Assembly (NCBI GenBank): GCA_004194705.1
Contig: SADC01001383.1
Location: 62,001-126,000 of the forward strand
DNA length: 64,000 bases
Direction: 5' to 3'
Source of the DNA: Ditylenchus dipsaci
Lineage: Eukaryota; Nematoda; Chromadorea; Rhabditida; Anguinidae
Shown here: one piece after another, positions 14,001-25,800 of the stretch
How positions within the stretch are numbered: position 1 is the stretch's first letter
How the letters are laid out: every line of letters starts with the position of its first letter
The notes under the pieces: generated by a model
What the model saw: only the letters and a program-made list of their open reading frames with translations
Told to the model about the DNA's origin: nothing
Database searches by the model: none
Made by a program: the position numbers and the translations under genes

Positions 14001-15908
14001 TTCGAGTAATTCCTTTTACACTGGTTCTTGCGCTTTCTTTCCAGTAGAGATGATCTGAGAAGTGTACCATAGGCTTATTTTTTTCGCTTTGCAGGATCTC
14101 CATATTATATCTTAACATAAATCGATAAAACATTGAAAAGCAACGTGAAATTATCAGAGAAATAGACAGGATATAGTCTGCTCGACCAGGATATAGTTTA
14201 TATATATTTTTAGAAGAAATGCGGAAAGAAAGAAAGAAATGGTTTAAAACCGTGTTACAACACAAAAAATTCAAAAAAAAATTTGACAAAAATGTCGACC
14301 AATTGACCGTCGACCAATTGACCTGTCGACCAATTGACCTGTCGACCAATTGACCGTCGACCAATTGACCGTCGATCAATTGACCGTCGACCAATTGACC
14401 GCCGCCCGATTTTACGTTTAAAAGAGCATGTTTTTCAAAAAAATTAACTGCTCTCGAATAATTTTAGATTTAATAAAAAAAAACTAAGATTCGGGCAGCC
14501 GAAATAAGTAGAATTCTTATAAATAAGTACCGTATTTCCTGTAATAAGCGCCCCCGCTCTAATAAGCGCCCCCCCTCGACTTAGGGGCTGGATCTCAGTG
14601 TAGAAGCAATATTTTGCAAAGCTGTTTGATACGTTTTCTTATCTCCCACGAGCTCTACCGATTCCACTTTTTAGATTTTGGTTGAGCACCCAAAAATCTT
14701 GATTTTGGAGGTTTGAAAAATAAGCGCCCCGGGGCTCTTATTAGAGGAAATACGGTAGATATGGGATCCCTGGTTTTGACCTATTTTTTGAAGACCACTC
14801 TCAGAAAAGTCACCAATCATTTTGTAGCTCATCTCACTGACCAGAAATTTAGGGGTAACTTGCTTAAGAGCAGTCTTGCAAAGGTGGGTCAAAAGCACTA
14901 TGAATCCAGGTGGAGGTGAGGGGACGGGGTGGTTCAGTTAGAAGGACTACGGTAATTGAGAGTGGGTAAATGTTTTTGGCTCACGTTCAAAGCTAATGTC
15001 TGAGGTGATAATTGCCTCGAATCTTAAATCATTATTTAGGACTTCCCGCTAAAAATTAAATGGCCCAACGATCTTTACTATAAAAGAAGTCGCAAAATGG
15101 GAGGAGTATTAGTGAGTGCTTGTTGCAGGAGTGATCGATTTGAATGCATGATATGTAAGAGCGTTGTTTTATTGCTTACATATTATTTGTTGCTTTTTAG
15201 CCTGCGGACTGAATGTTGCTAATTCCCAACCAAATGGTTGCGTCAATGATTTTCTCATCTCCGACGTCCATAAAAAGTTGCATATAGAAGAGTTTATCGC
15301 TGAACTGATGAACAAGTTTGAATGTGAGCCAGTTTTAGATAAAATGAGGTATCATAGATGGTTGAGCAAAAGTTCTAATTTTAAATTTGACATGTCTTAT
15401 ACCTTTGATATTTTCGAGTTTCGGGTCGAGCTTACAAATATTTCGAGTCTACACATTGATTAAATTTTTTTTGTCTAAGTCCCGTACGAGTCGTTCTAGT
15501 CGTCGCTGTTCTGCAAGTCGTTCAAAATTAAAAAATACAGAAATATTCAGCTTAAAAGATACCTTTGTTCCAAACCATCCTTGGAGTGCCAATTAATAGT
15601 TTTTAGATCATTTGCACCTGTTTGAGACTAGAGGGAAAGAAGAATTTTTGAAAAAGTATTGTGCCATGTGGATGCATTCTAACGAGGAAGTTTCAATACT
15701 TCGTGCAGACAGCAACACAGAACAAGTTGTTATTATAGGACTGGATTCGGATGGGTATCTTCATAATTTTTTGAATGCATGTATAAAAGCGATTGGTTTA
15801 TTTAGATATCTGAAAGTCAAAGGCAAGCAATCTGGGTTGGTGTTCAGTGTTCAAGATGACGGAAATTCATTTGACATGTTGAATGGCTTGATTCACACAA
15901 AGCATTAG
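8063..15908 (+). CDS. HLCS: holocarboxylase synthetase (biotin protein ligase)
   Basis: Uses ATP to make biotinyl-5'-AMP and transfers biotin to the carboxylases' MKM lysine. Exons: 8063-8182, 8230-8451, about 8661-8985, about 9122-9350, 9392-9452, 9596-9777, 9863-9996, 10511-10707, 10765-10795, 10844-10973, 15040-15154, 15201-15348, 15607-15754, 15806-15908 (TAG). The catalytic BirA-type core is clear: AGRQTKGKGRGGNEW (the GRGG adenylate loop), SINFVQHVTAVAAVDA, KIKWPNDLYYK, MGGVL, CGLNVANSQPNGCVNDF, and the C-terminal domain ending DDGNSFDMLNGLI. The N-terminal half (for example VYALCQVTID) follows the long eukaryotic form. Exon 3 needs one or two frame corrections, and the 15348/15607 join is one base out of phase. 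The 4-kb intron after 10973 holds nested transposons. HLCS lies 4 kb upstream of its substrate PC, on the same strand. Confidence 0.93.
11282..11393. repeat. left TIR array of the Ulp1-MULE
   Basis: Seven near-identical units of GGTCAATTGGTCGAC(A)G, one variant with GATCGAC. The word contains a GTCGAC palindrome. Units are likely transposase-binding sites (inference). Confidence 0.9.
11524..14103 (-). CDS. MULE polyprotein: FLYWCH finger, DDE transposase, Ulp1/SENP-type protease
   Basis: Start ATG at 14103 (MEILQSEKNKPMVHF), stop at 11524-11526. Exon edges: 13938-14103, 13610-13890, 13212-13565, then exons to about 12407, and protease exons from about 12357 down to 11524. The N-terminus is a FLYWCH finger with zinc ligands in YWRC, GFKC and HNH. 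The transposase core has CDGTFDVVP (first Asp), VDFELAEWNAF (second Asp), NCAHAF (usual C-x2-H position), YFEDSYIGR and SNGMESFN (third acidic residue). The C-terminal C48 protease has WLNDKVIDFYM, HHPGHWAL (His), YYDSL (Asp) and LQQNGYDCGVF (Gln and Cys), so all catalytic residues are present. A 43-47 bp intron with the frame kept on both sides (RKPK then VLSKQKISKRA) suggests one fused protein; two separate genes remain possible. Confidence 0.85.
14293..14400. repeat. right TIR array of the Ulp1-MULE
   Basis: Inverted copy of the left array: units GTCGACCAATTGACC, including the matching GTCGATCAATTGACC variant. Reading it as protein gives a VDGQL repeat that is not coding. Confidence 0.9.
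14530..14755. mobile_element. CCGTATTTCCTC-family MITE, TA target
   Basis: Ends CCGTATTTCCTGTAATAAGC and CTTATTAGAGGAAATACGG, TA flanks, internal AATAAGCGCCCC blocks as in the copy at 63.5 kb. Inserted in the outer MITE within the HLCS intron. Confidence 0.8.
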
Positions 15909-16206
15909 TTTTTGTATATATTTTTATGATTTTCGGCATTACTTTTAAAATTTTCCATCAATCTTAACATTTTCAATGAGTAGAAAAAAGCTTAGGGGAA
16001 GATATTTTGGTGAAAGGATATAGTAAAGTAGTTTTACATTGTTTGCTGCCTACTCATCTGTTTCTGTTATTTATACTTATATTTTGCCTTGCTTGCCTTA
16101 CAACATTCCAAAGTTAAAAGTTCCAAATGTTAGTGCCCTACTAATTTAGACTTTTGTGATATCTGTTTTTATATACCGGTCTTGGTCAATTGTATTGCAT
16201 TTTTAT

Positions 16207-16652
16207 GGACATTGATTTTTTTGGTGCAAAAAGGATCTTTTTTGGTGCAAATTCACTTTTTTCTGCGCAAGTTTTGGTTTTGCGTTTTTCTATTTAATTT
16301 TTTAACCTTTTTTCAAAAGTGATAAAACCATCAAACAGCCCTACGATTTAAGTTTGTAATGAGATATAATTTACTGCAACATCTTTGTAAAATGTAGCAC
16401 AAAAAGGTAGAATTATAAAGCAAGTCAGGAAAAATGATTTGGTTCATACTTTTATCTTTTTGAAATAGTTTTTTTAAGCGATGTTGCAATAAATAATACT
16501 TCATCAGAAAGTAGAATCGTAGAGCTGCCAAATGGTGTTTTCACTTTTAAAAAAGGGTGAAAAATTAAACAGAAACCGCAAAACTAAAATTTGCGCAAAA
16601 AACTAAATTCGCACCAAAAAAGTTTGCACCTTTTTGCAATAAAAAATCAATA
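16207..16652. repeat. inverted-repeat element
   Basis: Left arm ATTGATTTTTTTGGTGCAAA is mirrored at the right end by TTTGCACC and AAAAAATCAAT. The arms also share CTGCGCAAGTTTTGG with TAAAATTTGCGCA. The 300-bp spacer has no ORF. Probably a MITE. Confidence 0.5.
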
Positions 16653-17671
16653 TCCCATTTTTATTAAAAACAATAAATTATATTTAAAAATACTTTTATG
16701 ATACGTTGGGAAATCTTATTTTATTAATTGCGTATCTTTTCGTTTTTTCATTGCCTTCTTGTAAGGTTGAACATTGGTTATCGACATAACAAGTCACATA
16801 CAAGCTACGTCAGAATTAGACGGTCACCTTGATTTTTTTGGCTATTCGGCCCCTGATAGTTTTCCGATGCTCCCTTTTTTTGAGACTTTATAAAAGATAA
16901 GGATAAATTTGAAAGCATCAAATTATGTGTTTACCTCCTCATTTTTTTAAACTTGTTTTTCTGACAACATCTTTACTGTTTTCGGTTTTTTTTAGACTAG
17001 CAAGTGGTCCTGCGATTCTACTTTCTAATAATCTGTAAGCTGTATTAGTGTGTTGTCAAAAAGTGGGAAAAATTAGTTTCTGTACTTGTCCCGTTAACTC
17101 CCCCGCCCCCAAATTTTTGAAAAGTGACCCAAAAACACGTCCCAAACTACTTTTTTCTGCTTAATACAAGAAACATTTTTAAACAGTTTCTGATTAAAAA
17201 ATTTAAAATGTCTTCAAAAAATTTGACTTTAACTTCTCGAAGATAGACGGTTTTTTCGGGGTACTTTAGGTCATTTTATGGTCGAATATAAGAAAAAGTA
17301 ATAAATTTTGAACATTGAATATTTTAGTACATTGTCTTCACTTTCTAAGGCCTACTAGATAAAAAACGGCAACCCCATGTATGTGTAAGGAATAGTGTCG
17401 TTGGGCTTACCACCCTTATTTCACTTGAACCCTTGTCAGGTATTGAAGGCTTAGACAAGGGTAGGCCAGTGTAAGTTAGGGCAGACTCAAGCAAGTTTCT
17501 ATCAAGATTTATATGTTTTAATATTTTTAGTGGAGAAACATGTCTGAGTCCGTCCTAAAATACGCTGCCCTACCCTTGAATAATCCTAATTATACAATAA
17601 AAACCAAAAACAACACTTAAAAGACCATCTACCTGAGAGAAGTAAAAGTCGAATTTTTTCAAGGAAAGCTT

Positions 17672-18830
17672 AACGCGCCAAGGCCTGACTGTAAGACCAG
17701 CACATTCTGGCGCAGAATTTTTTCGAGAATCTTTCTATCCCGGTGGATTTTTTTAGAAGGGCAACTTTTCCGCTAGAACTGTCATTTTTTAGAAACAACT
17801 AAATTGACTGGAAGAGGTTTTGTGAAAAGGTCCGTGGCCTATGATAAAATAACCATTCACATACCTATAATATCTTATTTTGTAGGAGAGGTAATGAGCT
17901 TTCTAACGCATACCAAAACCAAAAACGCTGTCAAATTTTGAATTCCGCTCGAGACAATAAATATTCAAATTTGAAAATTAAATGTTTTTTGTCTCGAGCG
18001 GAATTTAAAATTTGACAGTGTTTTTGGCATTCCAAGAGCAGTTTTATAAGGAAATTGACCATCCTTAACATGAATCCGGTGTCAGAATCGACAGTTTGGC
18101 TAGCAGAATAACACTTAAGGGAGTTCGCGTTACACCTTATATTTTAATTTTGCATATTTTGTAACCATATTATTATAAACTATTGCTGCATCTGGTGTCA
18201 AAATGACCGCCACTATCCACTCTTTCTTCTTTTGTTGATCATATATAGTGCTTTGCCATTGTGAAAAAGTTACACCCATTTTTTCACGAAAATTTTGTGA
18301 ATGAGAAATGACACCTAATTTTGAAACGCATTTATTCAGCGATATACCTAACAAACATAAAAACTTGGTAATGCATTAGAAAGCTCATTACCTCTCCTAC
18401 AAAATAAAATATTATAGCACCGCTTTGAATCGTCCTTTAAAAAAAAAATTCCTTTTTTTGGCACCCCCAATCTTTTTTTATTTTTGAAGATTTAGTCAAA
18501 ATATTTTTTTCGCTTCAAAATGGCAACAAGCACTGGATAAAATGACCCTTTTACTTCGAAAACAGTCAAAATGTTCTTTTTTAACCCAAATGTCCTTTTT
18601 TTGAAATTTTTCATTCGAAGCCCTGTATTATAGGTATGTGAATGGTTATTTTATCAAAGGCCACAGACCTTCTCACAAAACCTCTTCAAGTCAATTTAGT
18701 TGTTTCTAAAAAATGACAGTTTCAGCGGAAAAAATTGCCCTTCTAAAAAATCCACCGCGTTAGAAAGATTCTCCATAAAATTCTGCACCAGAATGTGCTG
18801 GTCTTACACCCAGGCTTTGGCGTGTCAAAC
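17672..18830. mobile_element. non-autonomous element with TIRs of about 200 bp
   Basis: The arm from about 17672 (CGCCAAGGCCTGACTGTAAG, then GACCAGCACATTCTGG) is inverted at 18660-18830. It includes the blocks TTTAGAAACAACTAAATTGA and CCATTCACATACCTATAAT. The centre contains the small CTCGAG-centred palindrome unit (17940-18005) also seen near 29.3 and 50.9 kb. Non-coding. Confidence 0.7.
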
Positions 18831-19892
18831 TTTCAAAAGAAAGCCAGTTGACACTTCATAAGAAAGTGATACACAGGACTACACTCTCCACTCTCGGCTG
18901 TTTTTATTCGCTAGTAAAGCCGGTCTTTATATTCGAACTATAAGCAATAATTTAACAATTATTGTTTTGTGTTTTTAATTAGACCTAACGAGAAACAAAA
19001 TATTCGAAAGTTGTTGTTGAATTGTTGAAATCACTGAGTTTTTTTTATTAGCCTGCACTAATATAGTCCAGTCTAAAAGTGCAAAAATCTTCTGTTTTAG
19101 CTACTGCTCATTAAAAATTGTTTGTTGTATAAATGGCAAGACTTTTGTATGGCCACATTGTGACAATGTGGAGCAGGGTGCTTAATGTGAAGAACAAAAA
19201 CAAAATAGCTTTCCTATTGTTGTTTTGTTTTTAATCATGTCTTCTTTAGTCTTGGTATTTCTTCTTTTCCTTCTTCTTCTCACTTGGGTTGTTTATTCTT
19301 TTCCTATCGATTCCCAGTGTTATTGTTTTATTGCCTTGATAAGTGAAGAGAAAGACATGCCAAACCATTTTACTGTTAGGTGGAAGTTCAAAAGTCCAAG
19401 TGGACTTTAAATAATTGGCATAGCTATCCAAGCAAAAAAACTTGCCTTATATATCTTTGAGCGCACATGCTAGTTTGTTTCATTCTAAATGTATGCTTTT
19501 TCATATTTTTATAATAAGCAAATGAAGATTTAATTTTTTTTAAATATTTTCAGGGCTATAATTGAAATCACCCTTTAAATTATGTTTTTTACCCCCTTAA
19601 ATTCAAATATCGAACAAATTATGTGTTTAGCTGCTCAAATTTTTGGAGTAGTTTTTGGAGCCCAATTTTTGTTACAAAAATGATCTCGTATATTTTGAGT
19701 AACTCTTTCAGAAAAAAGTAAAACCTTTAAAATCAAACAAATTTATGATTAATTCGGCACTCGTATTTAAGCAAAGTGTGGGGACCTATGCTAAAATACA
19801 ATCCCAAACCTTGACCGAATTTTCTATTTTTGCACCAGTGTTTCTAAAAAATTCTGTAGCTTCTATAGTTTAACATCGATTTTTATAGTTAG

Positions 19893-22800
19893 ATGAGTTT
19901 GCTGCTTCTGTGCCGTAACACTCAGTATGGGTCCTTGAGGACAAAACTTCCGCTGCTGCCCATCCGGAGGTATGCCTCTACTGAGTTCAAAAAGGTAGTT
20001 GGAAGCATATTGGTTATTCGATGCTTTTCCAAAATAATACTTATGAAAAATTAGGTAATGGTTGCCAACCGGGGTGAAATAGGTTAGTAGCTATCATGCT
20101 CAAATCTTTATAAAATCGAATTAAAATATTTTAGCAACACGTGTGTTCCGAGCCTTAACTGAGATGAACAAGACTTCAGTGGCCATCTTCTCAGAACAGG
20201 TTACTTATAAATGACCAAGGGTTATTTATAAAAGTGATTGTGGTTTCAGGACTCCCAGTCTTTACATAGACTGAAAGCAGATGAGGCATACATGGTGGGA
20301 AAGGGACTTCAGCCAGTGGCTGCTTACCTCAGCATTGACCAGGTTGCATTTTAAAAATAATGCTCCATTCCGACTTTAATGCCGTGATTTCTCAATGATT
20401 TTTTCTGGCTATTTTTGTCTAATTTTATCCTCTAACAGTTAGCTTGAAACGCATTCAATAAATATTTAACTATATTAACAATTTCAGATAATAGAAGTGG
20501 CTTTGCGTCATGGAGTAGAGGTAAGTATAGATCTTTATCATTTGTAAAATTATCTAATTATGTCTATTTCCTGTACTAGGCTATCCATCCTGGTTATGGT
20601 TTTCTATCAGAGCGGGCTGATTTCACACAAGCTTGCCAGGAGAACGGCATAGTATTCATAGGTCCACCTGCTCAGGTTATGAGACGGATGGGTGACAAGG
20701 TACTTATAAGATTATCGCATTGAACAGTCAGGCTTATTCATTTAGGTAGCAGCAAGACAAGCTGCCATTGAAGCCGGGTTACAGGTAGTTCCAGGCACCC
20801 CTGGACCAGTCACTTCAGTTGAAGAAGTCAAGGAGTTTGTAAGGCAAGTTAAAAGTCAATGAAGTGGATAAAAAGTAATAATAAATTTAGGGAACACGGC
20901 TGTCCAATTATAATAAAAGCAGGTGAAAAGCACAAAAATTAAGCGCAAAAATATTCTTTTTAATTCGGTGATTTTCAGCTTTTGGAGGTGGAGGTAGAGG
21001 CATGAGAAAAGTGGAGCATGAGAGTGAAGTGAGCCGTTTCAAAAAAACGCTGAGCGACATCTTTAGCCTGTTTTAAAAAATGTCTAAAAATGGCATTTTT
21101 GGGCATTTTTTATAAAGAAAACCGTTTTTTGATCAAATTTTATAGCATTAAGCCATCCCATTTTTTGCCTTGGACCTCAAACCTTTTTAACCAAAACCAT
21201 TCGCATCAATTTTTATTGCTATAAAAATTTTAAAAAATATCTAACTTTGGAGAAAAAACCAAGGGGGATACTAAGGCCAAAAATGGGCTGGCTTTAAGGG
21301 TAGGGTCGCAAAAAAATTCATACGTATTGTGTCTTTATAAAAACTATCATTTTGTGTAATTCTTGATCTTTTTTTTAATCGTTGTTTGAAATTAGGTGGA
21401 GAACGCTTTCCACAGAGCGTCGAGTGAGGCGAGAATTGCTTTTGGGGATGGCTCACTGTTTGTGGAGAAATTCCTTGTGCAGCCTAGACACATTGAAGTG
21501 CAAATTTTGGGTGAGTACTGTGCTATTCCATCACTATTGATCTTGTTGAACGATGAAGTTGTTATTAGGTGATAAACAAGGCAACATGATTCATCTGTAC
21601 GAGAGAGACTGTTCTGTCCAGCGAAGACATCAAAAGGTCATGGAAATAGCTCCAGCCCCCCAGTTGGATGAAAAAGTAAGGCAAGCTATTTTGGCAGATG
21701 CTCTGAAACTAGTCAAACATGTGGGATACCAGAATGCTGGTTAGTTTTTTATTTTTAGCAAAGTACACGATATAAGTTTTAGTTTTGGCATGGTTCTTAC
21801 AGCCAATACTAACTGTAGATTAATTTTGAAGGAAAATCACTCATTTTCAACCCCATATAGATTTTTAATCCAAGGGGTTTATTTTCAATCGTAATTTTGT
21901 TAATGTTTAATTGGTCTGAAGCTTCCTTTCACATAAACTTTTAAAACCATAAATTTTATGGTTTGTAGGAACAGTTGAATTCTTACTTGATGGCGATGCT
22001 GGTTTCTATTTTATGGAAGTGAATCCCCGTCTTCAAGTGGAGCACACTGTCACTGAGGAGATCACTGGGTTTCCTCTTTTCTACTCTCCAGACAATATGT
22101 TCAAAAGTTATATTTAGAGTGGACATTGTGCAGGCACAGATCCGTATAGCTGAGGGAAAAACTCTGGATGAACTCAAGCTTACTCAGCAGAACATCCAAA
22201 TTCACGGATCTGCCATTCAGTGCCGAATTACCACAGAAGACCCGGCCAAAGGCTTTCAAGTATATTTTGGTATTCGGTTGTATAGCATTATCACATATAT
22301 TTTAGCCTGACTCTGGCCGCATCGAAGTTTTCAGAAGTGGTGAAGGCATGGGAATCAGACTGGACTCAGCTTCAGCCTTTGCTGGCGCTGTTATTTCCCC
22401 TCACTACGATTCTTTGCTCGTCAAAGTGATTGCACATGCAAGAAATCATCCAAATGCTGCTTCTAAGATGGTCCGTGCCCTTAAGGAGTTTCGTATTAGG
22501 GGAGTCAAGGTATGTAATACACGTTTTTTTGTTCGTTTTACAAGGGAGGGATACTTAAGGTTATGACAAAAACTAATGATTTTGTTGTTAATTCAGACAA
22601 ACATTCCCTTCCTGATCAATGTGCTAGAACAACCGCAGTTTTTAGCCGACTCTGTAGATACCAATTTCATTGATAAGCACCCCGAGCTCTTCAACTACAA
22701 ACCTAGCCAGAATCGAGCCCAGAAACTACTCAACTATTTAGCAGAACTGGAAGTTAATGGCAAGTTTTTTTTATAAGTTCACACTAACAGATTTAAATTT

Positions 22801-25800
22801 ATTTCAGGCACACTCACTCCACTTGGCACTGATCTGCCGCCCAAGAAGGTGTCACCTGTTGTTCCAACAATTCCTGTTGGTAATCACTCAATTCCTGTTA
22901 TATTCCAAAATATTAGTTATTCTACAGGCTAGCTCTCCTCAAAGACAACGAGGAGGCTGTTTGCAAATGCCAAATCCGATTTGTCACTCAGAAATGACCA
23001 TATTTTTTTTTATTATTTTCAATTTTTGAAACAACATCTACTTTATGAATAGCTCATCTGGTAACCCTGAATCTCAGCTACAAGAGGGCAATAACAGAAT
23101 TTTTTCTGAAAATTTGAGAACAAGTTATGGCCATTTCCGAGTGACAAATCTGATTAACATCCGTAAACAGCATCCTATTTGTGTTTGAGGCCTTATTTGG
23201 AACAACTTTTAATATAGTTTTTGAACTTTTACAAACAGTGGGGTTCAGAGACTTCTAAACTAACTTAATAAATACAGTCGAGTCTCGATATTGTGGCACC
23301 CCTCGGGACTGACCATCAGGTGCCAGTATATCGAAGGTGCCACTACAGTTTCTGTTTTCAGGCCGCCGGTGAATCCAGCCGTAATTAATTTACCCTGCAA
23401 ATTTTGAGATTACAGGTTTGAATCCTGGTAGTAGCATACATTCTATTTCTTAAAGAACAGTCATAAGTAGGGTTGGCCTCCCCCCCCCCCCCGCTTTTTG
23501 GGGTGCGGGGGGAGATTAGACTAAAAAATTTGCGGGGGGGAGAAGCGGGGGGAGGTGGCCATTTTTTTTGCGGGGGGGAGGAGCGGGGGGGGAGGAAGCT
23601 GTGAGCGGGGGCAGTGGCGGGGGGTGCCTGATTAATTCACAAGCCTCGGGACTGAAAATTTTTGAAACAGCAGCCTAGAATGAATCTGAAGGCTTTTGAA
23701 ACACTTCTGAAGTCAAAGCTACGATATTGCCACTCCTCTGGTTCGATAAATGTTGATCCTTCTCGGCTGCCGTTCTGAAAATGACCTCATCCGAGAGTTT
23801 TTTTCGACTGAGATTTTTTGCGGGGGGAGAAACGGGGGGAGGTGGCCAATTTTTTTTGCGGGGGGAGGAGCGGGGGGGAGGTATAAGGAAAATTGGTCAA
23901 AAAGCGGGGGGGAGGGGGGGGAGGGAGGGAGGGAGGCCAACCCTAGTCATAAGTCGACCAGTAAGGCTCAGAGCAGGTGGAAAAAACCACCTCGTGCTTT
24001 CCCTAAGCGGGTATCCACCTCCAGAACCCGAAATTTTCGATTTAGCTGTAAGTAATTAACACTGGTTTACTCCTCGAGACTGATCATCAGGCGCTAGTGC
24101 CACTATATCGAGGGTGATTTACTGAGTCCGGACCGCGTCCAAGGTGCCACTATAGCGAGGGTGCCACTATAGCGGGGGTAAACTTTCTTTATTTTCTTTA
24201 CCGGCCAGCAAAATGCGGCTTAGGGTGCCACTATAGCGAGGGACCACTATATCGAAGTGTCACTATATCGAGACTCGACTGTAATAACCCAGTAATTATT
24301 ATTTGCTTAGGAGAACCACCTGCTGGTCTCAGAAGTATTTTCTTAAAAGATGGTCCCGCTGCATTTGCAAAAGCAGTGCGCAACCACAAAGGCTGCTTGA
24401 TCACAGACACCACATTCCGAGATGCCCACCAAAGTCTGTTAGCCACACGTGTGCGTACCTTTGACATGCTGAAGATTGCACCTTATGTGTCACATAACTT
24501 CTCCAACCTATATTCTATGGAAAATTGGGGAGGTTGGTTCAAATAAATTGCTGCAGTCGATTAAAAAATGGCTGCAATATCTAGGAGCCACATTTGATGT
24601 CTCCATGAGGTTCCTTCACGAGTGTCCGTGGGAAAGACTAGAACAATTGAGGAAGCTGATTCCCAATATTCCATTTCAAATGCTGCTGCGAGGCACAAAT
24701 GCAGTTGGATATTCCTGCTTCCCCGACAATGTCATACAAAAGTAATTTTCTATCTCGAAGAACACGGCAAGTACTTGTTTAATTTAGGTTCTGTGAGTTA
24801 GCTGTAAAGAGTGGAATGGACATCTTCCGAGTGTTTGACTCCCTGAACTATTTGCCAAATATGTATGTTGGGATTGATGCTATTGGAAATGCTGGAGGAA
24901 TCATTGAAGCGGTATCTTTTTTACTCCTTGATTTATTTTCCGTCAAATTGATTGTATTTATTAGACCATTGCATACACTGGAGATGTGACTAAGCCTGGC
25001 TGTGAGAAGTATAACCTTGACTACTACCTTGGTTTAGCTAAAGAGCTTGTGCAAAAAGGCAATATAAACATCTTGTGCATCAAGGTGGGGAGGCAGTTGC
25101 CACGTGTAGCAATATATCAACCCAATTTAGGACATGGCTGGAGTTCTAAAACCTGAAGCGGCCAAGCTTTTGGTTGGTGCTATCAGAGACCAACACCCAG
25201 ACATTCCCATCCACATACATACTCACGACACAGCGGGAAGTGGAGTGGCTAGCATGGTGAGTCACACTGTTTATATTCCGTATTCCAGAGTTACAACAAA
25301 GAAAATTGATGCACCCTGTATATCTAAATAATTTTAGCTAGAGTGCGCCAAAGCAGGTGCCGATGTAGTTGACACAGCAATAGATTCTATGAGCGGAATG
25401 ACTTCGCAGCCAAGTATGGAGCTATAGTGGCAGCTTTGGAGGGTACTCCCTTGGACACTGGTGCTTTTAGTTTATTTGGAAGTTGATTAAGTTTAAGATA
25501 AAGTTTAGGTCTGGACCTAGATAACATTTCCAAGTACAATGCCTTCTGGGAAATCACTCGTCAATTGTACCAACCATTTGAGTGCTCAATTACAATGAAG
25601 AGCGGTAATTCCGATGTTTACAAGCATGCGATTCCAGGAGGACAATACACAAACCTTCAATTCCAGGTAGTTATTTACGGCAGGAATTCCTCATCTAGCT
25701 TTGAAAAACTTCCTTGTTCAAAATATGTTAAAAAAGCGTTTAGGTTAGGAAATAGAGATTAATGAAAAATTAATCGAGTAAAATATTTGGGACGCAACCG

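Larger units (their letters stand above)
11275..14407 (-). mobile_element. Foldback-like Mutator (MULE) transposon with Ulp1 protease
   Basis: Element of 3133 bp flanked by a perfect 9-bp duplication GATTTTACG (11266-11274 and 14408-14416). The ends read GGCTCTAGGTCAATTGG (left) and, on the complement of the right end, GGGCGGCGGTCAATTGG. Each arm is an array of about seven copies of the 15-16 bp word GGTCAATTGGTCGAC. The interior encodes a minus-strand FLYWCH / DDE transposase / Ulp1 gene. The 9-bp TSD, DGTF and DFE motifs and FLYWCH finger place it among Mutator-like elements. Intact ends, clean TSD and an open multi-exon gene suggest recent, possibly autonomous activity. Confidence 0.92.
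11129..14952. mobile_element. CCGTAT-family MITE split by a MULE and carrying a second MITE
   Basis: Left end CCGTATCTCCTCTAATAGAG at 11129 pairs with GTTAGAAGGACTACGG ending at 14952, with TA flanks. An internal inverted pair (TTTTGACCAGGGATCCCATA at 11203, TATGGGATCCCTGGTTTTGA at 14759) shows this was one palindromic MITE. The 3.1-kb MULE (11275-14407) and the MITE at 14530-14755 lie between the two halves. Insertion order is therefore outer MITE first. Confidence 0.65.
15909..19892. other. HLCS-PC intergenic region
   Basis: 4 kb with no supported gene. Contains the inverted repeat at 16207-16652 and the long-TIR element at 17672-18830. A stretch at 17440-17580 (GGCAGACTCAAGCAAG and its loose inverse) is related to sequence at 58.7-58.8 kb. 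The PC promoter should lie in the last few hundred bases, but no specific element is recognisable. Confidence 0.55.

Noticed and set aside
14280..14394. Repetitive protein VDGQLIDGQLVDGQL on the minus strand
   Set aside because: It is the translation of the MULE terminal array, upstream of the likely ATG at 14103.
23750..24059. Gly/Arg-rich and Pro-rich ORFs
   Set aside because: They are read-through of G-runs in the hAT MITE, with matching open frames on both strands.
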